Of a stretch of 19,518 nucleotides of DNA, positions 1 to 6,816 are shown piece by piece. This DNA comes from Bacillota bacterium. GTDB taxonomy: Bacteria; Bacillota; Bacilli; Bacillales; Cytobacillaceae. The stretch lies in assembly GCA_030705745.1 (NCBI GenBank), contig JAUZPT010000013.1:1-19518 (forward strand), read 5' to 3'. A program made the position numbers and the translations under genes. A model generated the notes under the pieces. The model was not told where the DNA came from. It made no database searches and was given only the letters and a program-made list of their open reading frames with translations. Position 1 is the first letter of the stretch. Each line of letters begins with the position of its first letter.

Positions 1-80
1 CGAGAGGTGTTCCCAGACGCTTTAAAGGAGTTTTTTCCCGAATAGGCTCCAATAGCAACCTTCTCTAACAAATTAAGCAT
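1..80 (-). CDS. 5' end of an unidentified gene (partial)
   Basis: On the minus strand an ATG at 80-78 is preceded by a GGTGGAG ribosome-binding site with normal spacing. It opens a frame that runs without a stop to the left edge of the window, giving 26 residues that begin MLNLLEKVAIGAYSGKNS. The fragment is too short to assign to a family and I do not recognise it. It is transcribed divergently from the prolyl hydroxylase gene, so the 188 bases between the two starts should hold both promoters. Confidence rests only on the ribosome-binding site and the open frame. Confidence 0.5.
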   Translation of the reverse strand, partial: MLNLLEKVAIGAYSGKNSFKASGNTS

Positions 81-138
81 ATATCACTCCACCGTTTTAC
101 AAAAAAATTGTTTAATTTTAACACAGGTCATTCTTCAA

Positions 139-190
139 CTCCCGTTAGCTGTATACGGAAAGTTATATAACGGGAGATTCATGATATAAT
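139..190 (+). promoter_or_regulatory. Candidate promoter with a 9-bp inverted repeat upstream of the prolyl hydroxylase gene
   Basis: CTCCCGTTA (139-147) and TAACGGGAG (168-176) form a perfect 9-bp inverted repeat. A perfect TATAAT lies at 185-190; the hexamer 17 bases upstream is poor (GTTATA, 162-167). The right arm of the repeat falls inside the spacer between these boxes, so the repeat could be an operator; this is inference. No regulator is identifiable from the arms alone. Confidence 0.4.
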
Positions 191-268
191 TATCATAGGT
201 AACCGTTTACAGAAACAAAATAAGTTTATTTTTTCTGTAAATTTAATCTTTTAAGGAGTCGATGAAAG

Positions 269-919
269 TTGACAATGGATACTAAAAAATCAATTAGTAA
301 TGAACAAACTATTTTTAATCACATTGGAAATAAAATCAAAACAGAAGATAGAGAAATTAATATAATTGCTAGATTAGAAGAACCACTAATCGTAATTTTA
401 GGAAATGTTTTGAGTGACGAAGAATGTGATGAACTTATTAGATTGTCAAAAGACAAAATGAATCGTTCAAAAATTGGTGTTACACACGAAGTAAATGAGA
501 TAAGAACAAGTAGTAGTATGTTTTTTCAAGAAAATGAAAATGACATCATTACCAAAATTGAAAAAAGAATATCATCTATTATGAATATACCAACTGAACA
601 TGGGGATGGTATTCAAATTCTTAAATATACTCCTGGTCAAGAGTATAAAGCTCATTTTGATTTTTTCACATCTACAAGTAAAGCAACAAAAAATAATAGA
701 ATTAGCACAATCGTCATGTACTTAAATGATGTTGAGCATGGGGGAGAAACTTTTTTTCCTAAATTAAATTTTTCAGTATCCCCACAAAAAGGAATGGCCG
801 TGTATTTCGAATATTTCTATAACGATAAAAACATAAACGAACTAACTTTACATGGTGGAGCGCCCGTCATAACTGGAGAAAAATGGGTTGCATCACAATG
901 GATGAGAAGACAAAAATAG
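269..919 (+). CDS. Collagen-type prolyl 4-hydroxylase, 2-oxoglutarate/Fe(II) dioxygenase
   Basis: Hydroxylates peptidyl proline using O2, 2-oxoglutarate and Fe(II). The double-stranded beta-helix core carries the metal ligands H-x-D (HFD, near residue 129) and the distal His of LTLHGG (near 195). The Lys of GEKW (near 205) is the expected 2-oxoglutarate salt bridge. Blocks such as NNRISTIVMYLNDVEHGGET and FFPKLN are as I recall them in the Bacillus anthracis enzyme, and the length is normal for that family. The TTG start at 269 fits AAGGAG at 253-258 (10-base spacing) better than ATG 275; the ATG at 262 opens only seven codons. The gene and its flanks are visibly more AT-rich than the genes to the right, suggesting transfer. 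The substrate is unknown; collagen-like spore-surface proteins are an inference from known bacterial collagens. Confidence 0.9.
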   Translation: MTMDTKKSISNEQTIFNHIGNKIKTEDREINIIARLEEPLIVILGNVLSDEECDELIRLSKDKMNRSKIGVTHEVNEIRTSSSMFFQENENDIITKIEKRISSIMNIPTEHGDGIQILKYTPGQEYKAHFDFFTSTSKATKNNRISTIVMYLNDVEHGGETFFPKLNFSVSPQKGMAVYFEYFYNDKNINELTLHGGAPVITGEKWVASQWMRRQK

Positions 920-1333
920 TCTGGACCTAGATAGATGTTCCTTGTTAAAAACGAAAGGTGAAAGTCATTTTTTTCCTAGGTAACTTTTATCACCAATCCT
1001 TTATATCTATTATTTATAGTTGAAGATTGAAATTGAAATGTAACAGCAATTTAATCAGGCAATATTTATTTCATTCAATATGGGCATCGTATTGTATAGA
1101 TTGTAAAAATATACTGTGTCATTAAAGACATTAACGGAACGAAATCCTTCCGTTTCTTCCGTTAAACGTGTATAAATGACAATACTTAAGTAAAAGTCTT
1201 CGTTGATTTATTAGAAAAAATTGGTGAATTAGAAATGCATCTTTAAATGAAGAATAATTCGGTAATTGACCAAATCTTGACCAATAAGATAGAAATTTAT
1301 AATTGGAGAAAAATAAAAAATCCTCTAAATAAC
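920..1333. other. AT-rich intergenic region without a convincing gene
   Basis: No open frame here has a ribosome-binding site and sensible composition. Two structures are visible. An imperfect stem pairs 957-965 with 983-994 just after the hydroxylase gene, with no T-run, so it is a poor terminator. A perfect 9-bp inverted repeat pairs TTAACGGAA (1131-1139) with TTCCGTTAA (1157-1165). At about 1195-1330 a plus-strand frame reads VDLLEKIGELEMHL, a stop, then MKNNSVIDQILTNK, which may be a decayed coding fragment. The minus-strand frame at 1131-1352 has no gene-like features. Confidence 0.45.
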
Positions 1334-1360
1334 AAAAACCCTTGAATATCAAGGGTTTTT
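1334..1360 (-). terminator. Rho-independent terminator of the tRNA-Val transcript
   Basis: Arms 1334-1345 and 1349-1360 form a 12-bp stem, AAAAACCCTTGA against TCAAGGGTTTTT, with a 3-base loop. It starts just beyond the tRNA 3' end and reads into a T-run on the minus strand. Its symmetry would also allow termination of plus-strand transcripts. Confidence 0.85.
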
Positions 1361-1365
1361 TAGTA

Positions 1366-1437
1366 TGATCTGAGAGGGATTCGAACCCCCGACCCCTTCC
1401 CTGTCAAGGAAGTATTCTCCCGCTGAACTATCAGATC
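1366..1437 (-). tRNA. tRNA-Val (anticodon GAC)
   Basis: The reverse complement folds into a full cloverleaf. The acceptor GATCTGA pairs perfectly with TCAGATC, the D arm is GTTC/GAAT with a short 7-base loop, and the anticodon stem CTTCC/GGAAG encloses loop TTGACAG. The T arm has loop TTCGAAT. The anticodon GAC (bases 1403-1405 on the plus strand) reads the valine codons GUC and GUU. The length is 72 bases including discriminator A73; 3' CCA is not encoded and must be added afterwards. It is a solitary gene with its own promoter and terminator. Confidence 0.93.
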
Positions 1438-1457
1438 GTTTTTAAACTACATATCTT

Positions 1458-1485
1458 ATTATATTCATATACAAATGAAAGTCAA
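1458..1485 (-). promoter_or_regulatory. Sigma-A promoter of tRNA-Val
   Basis: On the minus strand TTGACT (1485-1480) and a perfect TATAAT (1463-1458) are separated by 16 bases, about 20 bases upstream of the tRNA 5' end. This is a strong housekeeping promoter, as expected for a tRNA gene. Confidence 0.85.
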
Positions 1486-1661
1486 GGTAATTTCTTTTCT
1501 TAAGGAAAAATAATTCGTACCCTGGATTATTCCTTTCAGTATTAACCCAAACCGTATTTTTTAAATTTTCAAAATGAAAAACAATTGGAATCCTCACTTC
1601 TTAAAGGATTTATTCTCTTCATCACCATTTAAGAATGCTGAAAAAAGAAATTTTCCTTTCA

Positions 1662-1691
1662 TTGAATAAAGAACACTCGTTCGCATATAAT
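1662..1691 (+). promoter_or_regulatory. Sigma-A promoter containing a LexA (SOS) box
   Basis: TTGAAT (1662-1667) and TATAAT (1686-1691) are 18 bases apart. Lying between them, at 1670-1683, is a sequence whose complement reads CGAACGAGTGTTCT. It matches 13 of 14 positions of the Bacillus LexA/DinR consensus CGAACRNRYGTTYC. LexA bound there would block RNA polymerase, so the downstream gene is predicted to be induced by DNA damage. The match is seen in the sequence; the regulation is inferred. Confidence 0.8.
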
Positions 1692-1717
1692 GTAAATATA
1701 CGAAAGGAGTGTTTAAA

Positions 1718-1939
1718 ATGAATGGGCTGCTTCAACGTTCCATAACGGACCATCTTCCAGTAGACATCATCTATCTTTCTGCGGCACAAAAGCTTTCACA
1801 GCGCACATTGCTCATTAAGGAAATTGATGGATCGACTGTCCGTGCTTATTGTTTGCTTCGCAAGGAAATGCGGACGTTTCGTTTGGAGAATATATTATCG
1901 GCCATGCCAAAAAAGCAGGATGAATACCCACTTCATTAG
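1718..1939 (+). CDS. Small stand-alone WYL-like protein, predicted SOS-regulated
   Basis: A 73-residue protein. The start is ATG 1718, 8 bases after AAAGGAG (1703-1709); a GTG at 1709 overlaps that ribosome-binding site and is unlikely to be used. The C-terminal half, AYCLLRKEMRTFRLENILSA, resembles the conserved core of WYL domains (a YC-x-LR-x(3)-RTFRL-x-x-I pattern). The N-terminal half, with PVDIIYLS, fits the first strand of the same fold. WYL domains are ligand- or nucleic-acid-sensing modules usually attached to a helix-turn-helix and often linked to phage defence or DNA-damage control. Here no DNA-binding domain is present. The gene is monocistronic with a LexA box in its promoter. 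Family assignment is moderate; the molecular role is unknown. Confidence 0.75.
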   Translation: MNGLLQRSITDHLPVDIIYLSAAQKLSQRTLLIKEIDGSTVRAYCLLRKEMRTFRLENILSAMPKKQDEYPLH

Positions 1940-2086
1940 CGCGCCCCTGCTCACCCACACCATTCAACCTTAACTCAATTCTTCTAAAGTACTCATACTC
2001 CCACCAAAGCGCTGCCCAAAGTTTTTAAAATTCATTTAGTATGATAAAATTCTCCTGTAAACGAAACATGTACAGGGGGAATCTTC
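1940..2086. other. Short intergenic region upstream of yjcH
   Basis: A TATGAT at 2040-2045 could be the -10 box of yjcH, but no good -35 is visible. CCTGTA and TACAGG form a short inverted repeat immediately before the yjcH ribosome-binding site. No terminator for the preceding small gene is evident, so read-through from the LexA-box promoter into yjcH is possible. Confidence 0.3.
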
Positions 2087-2812
2087 ATGGAATTTGCGAG
2101 AGGAACAATCAAAGAACTTACCTTATACAGCAATGCCCTCGATGAGGAAATGCAAATATTGGTGTATGTACCGGCAAACTTTTCGCCGCTATATAAATAT
2201 TCACTTGTAATTGCTCAGGACGGACGAGATTATTTCCAGCTCGGGCGAATCGGCAGGGTTGCGGATGAACTCCTCTCTGAGCGCCAAATTGAAAACATTA
2301 TTATCGCAGGCATTCCATACAAAAACGTTGAGGATCGCCGAAAAAAATACCATCCGGATGGGGCACAGCAGCAAAACTATATCCGTTTTCTTGCACATGA
2401 ACTCGTTCCCTTCCTTGATAAAGAATATCCGACCTACCATATGGGATCCACACGTGCGCTAATCGGTGATTCCCTGGCGGCCACTGTTTCCTTAATGACA
2501 GCCCTTCAGTATCCACATACATTCGGCAAGGTCTTGTTGCAATCTCCTTACGTCGATGATACGGTACTCGAAGCAGTAAAAGCCTTTTCACAGCACCAGC
2601 TGCTCGACATTTATCATGTCATTGGCACACAGGAAATAGCTGTCAAAACAACGGATGGAAAAACAAGTAATTTCCTCCAACCGAACAGAGAGTTATCACA
2701 ATTATTATCGGAGCGTAACAAGACGTATTTCTATGACGAATTTGAAGGTGACCATACGTGGACATATTGGCAGCCGGATTTAAAGCGCGCGATCAAAAAA
2801 ATGTTCGGTTAA
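2087..2812 (+). CDS. yjcH: Alpha/beta-hydrolase esterase, YjcH family
   Basis: A 241-residue cytoplasmic hydrolase of the putative esterase family related to enterochelin esterases. The nucleophile is Ser129 in the elbow LIGDSLAATV. The catalytic His is probably His223 in GDHTW, and the acid is likely in the GTQE segment near 183. An early IAQDGRDYFQLGR segment is typical of the family's oxyanion region. There is no signal peptide. ATG 2087 follows a G-rich ribosome-binding site (AGGGGGA). It precedes yjcG and yjcF on the same strand, the same three-gene neighbourhood as in B. subtilis. Its substrate is not known. Confidence 0.85.
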   Translation: MEFARGTIKELTLYSNALDEEMQILVYVPANFSPLYKYSLVIAQDGRDYFQLGRIGRVADELLSERQIENIIIAGIPYKNVEDRRKKYHPDGAQQQNYIRFLAHELVPFLDKEYPTYHMGSTRALIGDSLAATVSLMTALQYPHTFGKVLLQSPYVDDTVLEAVKAFSQHQLLDIYHVIGTQEIAVKTTDGKTSNFLQPNRELSQLLSERNKTYFYDEFEGDHTWTYWQPDLKRAIKKMFG

Positions 2813-2851
2813 TTTCCGATAGTTCTAAAAGATTAATTTATTTAAATAATT

Positions 2852-2923
2852 TGTTATAATGAAGTGAAGGTCCACTTTACTCCGGCCTGTACTTTTTTCA
2901 TCTCGAATACTTATTCATATAAT
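2852..2923 (+). promoter_or_regulatory. Two candidate promoters of yjcG-yjcF
   Basis: TGTTATAAT at 2852-2860 is an extended -10 element with a weak -35. Further down, TTTTCA (2895-2900) and TATAAT (2918-2923) with a 17-base spacer form a second candidate about 34 bases before the yjcG start. Both -10 boxes lie in the same 10-base word, TATAATGAAG. Confidence 0.5.
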
Positions 2924-2956
2924 GAAGAAACGAGTCTAAAAAATGGAGGTATTACT

Positions 2957-3478
2957 ATGAAATTTGGAGTTGTCATTTTCCCATCAAAATCTCTTCAAGA
3001 TTTAGCAAATTCCTATCGTAAACGGTACGATCCTCATTACGCTTTAATTACGCCACATGTGACCTTAAAGAATGCCTTTGAAGCAACAGAAAAGCAGGCC
3101 CAAGAACTCGCTGATCAGCTTAGAAATATGGCGAAGAATTATCAGCCCTTTACATTAAAAACAACAAAAATCAGTTCCTTTCATCCGGTTAATAACGCCA
3201 TTTATTTAAAAGTGGAAAAAACACCAGAACTTGAAGGTTTGAATCGTGATATGGATACATATTTAAAGGGAGACGAACCTTCCGTTGAATACGCTTTCGT
3301 TCCCCATATCACGATCGGTCAAAATCTATCGAATGATGAACATTCCGACGTCTTCGGGTCGTTGAGGATGCAAAGGATCGACCACGAAGAAACGGTTGAT
3401 CGTTTCCATCTTCTTTATCAGCTCGAAAATGGCTCATGGACCGTATACGAGACGTTCCGCCTTGGAGGAGAATCTTAA
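2957..3478 (+). CDS. yjcG: 2H phosphoesterase / 2'-5' RNA ligase-like protein YjcG
   Basis: A 173-residue protein of the 2H phosphoesterase superfamily. The two catalytic motifs are PHVT (His34, Thr36) and PHIT (His117, Thr119), spaced as in LigT/YjcG proteins. Members hydrolyse or transfer cyclic phosphodiesters on RNA or nucleotides; the YjcG substrate is not established. The start is ATG 2957 after GGAGG. The longer frame from 2864 would place the promoter -10 inside the gene and add residues absent from the family, so I reject it. The stop is 3 bases before yjcF, implying co-transcription. Confidence 0.9.
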   Translation: MKFGVVIFPSKSLQDLANSYRKRYDPHYALITPHVTLKNAFEATEKQAQELADQLRNMAKNYQPFTLKTTKISSFHPVNNAIYLKVEKTPELEGLNRDMDTYLKGDEPSVEYAFVPHITIGQNLSNDEHSDVFGSLRMQRIDHEETVDRFHLLYQLENGSWTVYETFRLGGES

Positions 3479-3481
3479 GGA

Positions 3482-3904
3482 ATGAATGTGAAAATCGTCG
3501 ATACTCAACAAGAATTAGAGGATGCCTTCTCGGTTCGCAGAAAAGTTTTTATTGAAGAACAGAAAGTTCCTGCAGAAGAGGAATTGGACCAATATGAAAA
3601 TGAGTGTGTCCATTTTGTACTATACAACGGAACTCAACCCGCTGGTGCCGGAAGATTCCGTGTTGTGGATGGCTACGGAAAGGTCGAACGAATTTGCGTA
3701 TTAAAGGAACATCGTAAAAGTGGTTCAGGCAAGGCGATCATGAATGGTATCGAAAAATATGCAAATGAAAACGGCCTCAAAAAGCTGAAACTAAATGCCC
3801 AAACGCAAGCAATTCCTTTTTATAGCGGACTTGGGTATGAAACAGTTTCCGAAGAATTTTTGGATGCCGGCATTCCACACAGGACGATGGTAAAAACAAT
3901 TTAA
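3482..3904 (+). CDS. yjcF: GNAT-family N-acetyltransferase YjcF
   Basis: A 140-residue single-domain GCN5-related acetyltransferase. The early VRRKVFIEEQKVP segment and motif A, VERICVLKEHRKSGSGKAIM (residues 68-87), contain the acetyl-CoA pyrophosphate loop (R/Q-x-x-G-x-G type). A late FYSGLGYE motif B is typical of the ElaA/YjcF-like branch. The start ATG 3482 follows yjcG by 3 bases, with GGAGGAG inside the yjcG 3' end as ribosome-binding site. It is the last gene of the unit, ahead of a strong terminator. The acetyl acceptor is unknown. Confidence 0.88.
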   Translation: MNVKIVDTQQELEDAFSVRRKVFIEEQKVPAEEELDQYENECVHFVLYNGTQPAGAGRFRVVDGYGKVERICVLKEHRKSGSGKAIMNGIEKYANENGLKKLKLNAQTQAIPFYSGLGYETVSEEFLDAGIPHRTMVKTI

Positions 3905-3925
3905 TAACAATCTTTATAAACGAAT

Positions 3926-3966
3926 AAAAGCTCTTGCCCACTACATTGGACAAGAGCTTTTTAATT
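3926..3966 (+). terminator. Terminator after yjcF
   Basis: AAAAGCTCTTG (3926-3936) pairs perfectly with CAAGAGCTTTT (3951-3961), followed by a T-rich tract. It sits between the convergent yjcF and the minus-strand gene ending at 3974 and may serve both directions. Confidence 0.85.
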
Positions 3967-3973
3967 TTTTCCA

Positions 3974-4252
3974 TTATACAGACTCACTAAACAATCTTCC
4001 CTTTCCAGTCATTTCTCCGTATACCTTCTCTACCTGAGGGCTGCCGTAAACCTTTTTTCCACGATTCGGCCTAGTGGCCTCAATAGAATAAATTTGTTTC
4101 GTTATCTCTTCATTATGCATTAAATATCCGCGCTTTTGAATAGGCTTTGTTTTTTCAATCGCAATGATTTTAAACGGATCGTAATCAGACCCAATTTCCC
4201 TTTCCTGGTAGGCAGCGTACTGATAATGATTGACCGGTGCAATGTAGCCCAT
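3974..4252 (-). CDS. Unrecognised 92-residue protein between yjcD and yjcF
   Basis: The start ATG 4252 follows AGAGGTG with good spacing; a GTG at 4261 overlaps that ribosome-binding site. The protein begins MGYIAPVNHYQYAAYQ, is rich in Tyr, Lys and Glu, has no Cys, signal peptide or membrane segment, and ends GKGRLFSES-V. It looks soluble and partly disordered. It occupies the position of yjcE in B. subtilis, but I cannot confirm homology. Upstream, CATATATTA (4291-4283, minus strand) matches a sigma-K -10 and nearly a sigma-E -10, without a clear -35. Expression in the mother cell is therefore a possibility, not a conclusion. Confidence 0.75.
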   Translation of the reverse strand: MGYIAPVNHYQYAAYQEREIGSDYDPFKIIAIEKTKPIQKRGYLMHNEEITKQIYSIEATRPNRGKKVYGSPQVEKVYGEMTGKGRLFSESV

Positions 4253-4366
4253 TATTATCACCTCTTTTTAATATGTTTTTTATAATATATGTACTTCCTT
4301 ACTGTTTATTTACCCTCTCAAGGAGGGAATGAAACAGAAACAATGCTTTTAGGTCGTCGTTATTTT

Positions 4367-4375
4367 TGTTATGAT
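4367..4375 (+). promoter_or_regulatory. Candidate extended -10 promoter of yjcD
   Basis: TGTTATGAT at 4367-4375 is an extended -10 box about 42 bases before the yjcD start. The -35 region is poor. It is the only promoter-like element seen between the divergent genes on this strand. Confidence 0.4.
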
Positions 4376-4416
4376 AGAGTTTGTCTAATTTTTTTAAAAC
4401 AAATGAGGGAAACACT

Positions 4417-6690
4417 ATGAAAACTGCGATATATAAAGCCAAACACATTCATTTAGATACACTCGACAGAGGCCAATACCAGAAAGTGTTTTTAGCAGGA
4501 AAAAATGGTGACATTATTTGCCCCTCCTGCTCAGAAAAACTCAGACTCTACCTTGGGATTGAGGGTACTCCCCACTTTTATCATCTTCAATCTCCAGATA
4601 AAACCTGTCCCGACTGGAAGGAATCCTTTCAACCAATCGTTGAAGAACCTGAAAGAGACGGCTTTATCCTTCCCAAATCGCGTGCGATTACGTTACCTTC
4701 AACAGGTTCATCCTCCTTTGAACCTTTGAGGCGTCTGGAGACACATCAACCCTTACAAGTCAAAGAAAAGAAAACAACATATACAGCTCCATCCTTTTTA
4801 AAAGATCTACAGGAAAGCGGCGTGAATCTGGACGAAAGCCAGGCGAAGGCCGTGATGGATATAGACGGGCCTTTACTCGTTCTCGCAGGAGCAGGAAGTG
4901 GAAAGACGAGGGTTTTGACGGTCAGATCCGCATATATGCTGGAAGTAATGAACATCAATCCTTCCTCCATGATGCTTGTCACCTTTACTAGCAAAGCAGC
5001 AGCAGAAATGAAAAAAAGGCTGCTTGCCTATCCCGATATCAATCGGCAGAAAGTCAATTCCATGGTGGCAGGCACATTCCATAGCATCTTCTATCGAATC
5101 CTTATGTTCCATTCTCCGGAAAGATGGGCATCAAACAAACTGATTAAATGGGATTGGCAAAAGGAGAAAATCATTAAGGAGGCAGGAAGGGAGCTACAGT
5201 TATCGGAAAAAGAATTCGCTTTTGACCTCGTCCTCCAGCAAATTAGCTTTTGGAAGAATTCGATGGTCTCTCCGCATACCATCAAACCGGAATCCGAATG
5301 GGAAGAAAAAGCTGCCATCCTTTACAGGGATTACGAGAACTATAAGGAGCAGGAAGGCCTATTTGATTTCGATGATATGCTAATCGGCTGCCATCAATTA
5401 TTAATCACTTCACCGATGCTTCTGGAGCAATATCAGGAGAGATTTCAATACTTTTTGATCGATGAGTTTCAGGATATTAATAAAGTCCAATATGAGCTAA
5501 TTAAGCTGTTAGCAGCGAAAAACAACAATGTGTGCGCAGTCGGGGATGATGACCAAAGCATTTATTCGTTCCGTGGAAGCGACCCTACGTATCTATTGGA
5601 ATTTGAAAAAGACTTTCCAACAGCCAAAATCGTCATTTTAGCTGAAAATTACCGATCTTCCAATGAAATTGTGTCAACAGCCAACCGAATCATCAAAGAA
5701 AACAAATGGAGAAGGCCGAAAAAAATGATGCCACAATTCGCTTCGGGACAGGCCCCAGCGCTTTTCTTCCCCTTTGATGAAGAAGAAGAAGCAACGATGA
5801 TCGTTACCGACATTCAGGATAAAATTTCCCTAGGTGCCAACCCTGCAGATTTTGCCATCCTTTACCGAACACACGCTGCTTCCCGTGCGATTTTTGAGCG
5901 GCTCGCCACCTCAAATCTCCCATTCAAGCTCGAGCTGGATGCTGAATCGTTTTATGAACGTCGAACCGTTAAAAGTCTTCTTTCCTTTCTAAAATTAAGT
6001 TTAAACGAAGACGATTCCTCTGCTCTATCTTATATTCTTGGCCCTTTATTTTTAAAACAAAGCGCTCTTGGCGATATTAAAGCTGCGAGCATCCTGCAAG
6101 ATTGCACCTTCCTTGAGTCTCTTCTTCACTTAAAAATGGCGCATGCTTTTCAGGAAAAAAAACTGAAAAACACCGTTTCTGTCATTCGATTGTTAAAGAG
6201 GATGACTCCGCTTGATGCGATCGATGCGATTGAAAAAGAAATTGGATTTCAGGATTTCTTGAAAAAAAGAGGAAATGAAGGAAACAAACTAGAAAAAGGC
6301 TCTGATGATGTAAAGGATTTAAAAGTGGCAGCCAAAAATTTTACACACATTCAGGAACTTTTGGACCATGCCGAGCATATGGCAGCCATGAACAAAGAAA
6401 TCAAAAACATGGGCAAGCACTTCCATGAAGCCATCACCTTAAGCACGATTCACCGGGCAAAAGGGCTGGAATACAGTACCGTTTATATTCTTGGTGCGGT
6501 AGATGGAAGCATACCCCATGATTATGCTCTGGAAAGTTTACGGAACGGAGATCTTGCACCTTTAGAAGAAGAGCGAAGGCTTCTTTATGTCGCCGTAACA
6601 CGAGCAAAAAACCAACTGTATTTATCAGTGCCTGTCAACCGAAGAGGGAAAAAGGCCAATCTCTCTCGCTTTTTAACACGAATAAGATAA
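4417..6690 (+). CDS. yjcD: UvrD/PcrA-like superfamily 1A DNA helicase YjcD with an N-terminal Cys/His module
   Basis: A 757-residue ATP-dependent 3'-5' DNA helicase candidate. Visible SF1 motifs: Q-motif region LDESQAKAV, Walker A GAGSGKT (158-164), Walker B LIDEFQD (D349, E350), motif III GDDDQSIYSFRG (near 377), ENYRSS, motif V STIHRAKGLEY and motif VI RRLLYVAVTRAK (near 720). The first 70 residues carry C35-x2-C38, H53-x2-H56 and C64, resembling the zinc-binding N-terminus of CoiA-type proteins; residues 70-130 are linker. Length matches B. subtilis YjcD. ATG 4417 follows GAGGGA; the upstream in-frame codon is rejected for lack of a ribosome-binding site. It is monocistronic with its own terminator. 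Its role in repair or recombination is inferred from the family. Confidence 0.92.
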   Translation: MKTAIYKAKHIHLDTLDRGQYQKVFLAGKNGDIICPSCSEKLRLYLGIEGTPHFYHLQSPDKTCPDWKESFQPIVEEPERDGFILPKSRAITLPSTGSSSFEPLRRLETHQPLQVKEKKTTYTAPSFLKDLQESGVNLDESQAKAVMDIDGPLLVLAGAGSGKTRVLTVRSAYMLEVMNINPSSMMLVTFTSKAAAEMKKRLLAYPDINRQKVNSMVAGTFHSIFYRILMFHSPERWASNKLIKWDWQKEKIIKEAGRELQLSEKEFAFDLVLQQISFWKNSMVSPHTIKPESEWEEKAAILYRDYENYKEQEGLFDFDDMLIGCHQLLITSPMLLEQYQERFQYFLIDEFQDINKVQYELIKLLAAKNNNVCAVGDDDQSIYSFRGSDPTYLLEFEKDFPTAKIVILAENYRSSNEIVSTANRIIKENKWRRPKKMMPQFASGQAPALFFPFDEEEEATMIVTDIQDKISLGANPADFAILYRTHAASRAIFERLATSNLPFKLELDAESFYERRTVKSLLSFLKLSLNEDDSSALSYILGPLFLKQSALGDIKAASILQDCTFLESLLHLKMAHAFQEKKLKNTVSVIRLLKRMTPLDAIDAIEKEIGFQDFLKKRGNEGNKLEKGSDDVKDLKVAAKNFTHIQELLDHAEHMAAMNKEIKNMGKHFHEAITLSTIHRAKGLEYSTVYILGAVDGSIPHDYALESLRNGDLAPLEEERRLLYVAVTRAKNQLYLSVPVNRRGKKANLSRFLTRIR

Positions 6691-6767
6691 TATAGTCATC
6701 TGGCTCGTGGGAATGTAGAGCTTTATCCTAAACAAGAACTCATACCAAGAAATATAGAATTTTTCAC

Positions 6768-6816
6768 AAAAAAAAGCTGACAAGGTTACTTTGAGTATAC
6801 CCGGTCAGCTTTTTTG
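6768..6816 (+). terminator. Terminator between convergent yjcD and spoVIF
   Basis: AAAAAAGCTGAC (6770-6781) pairs with GTCAGCTTTTTT (6804-6815), with further pairing inside the loop (GGT with ACC). A-run and T-run flank both sides, so it can stop transcription from both genes; it ends one base before the spoVIF stop codon. Confidence 0.88.

Noticed and set aside
1131..1352. Minus-strand frame of 73 codons overlapping the tRNA terminator
   Set aside because: It begins inside the terminator stem, has an aromatic-rich composition and no family resemblance.
1366..1437. Integration of the left islet into the tRNA with a duplicated 3' end
   Set aside because: I looked for a second copy of the tRNA 3' sequence in 1-1365 and saw none; the far end may lie outside the window.
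2201..2591. Three frames overlapping yjcH on both strands
   Set aside because: They are shadows of the esterase gene, which has the family motifs and a ribosome-binding site.
2864..2956. N-terminal extension of YjcG
   Set aside because: It contains the promoter -10 region and lies upstream of GGAGG at the conserved MKFGVV start.
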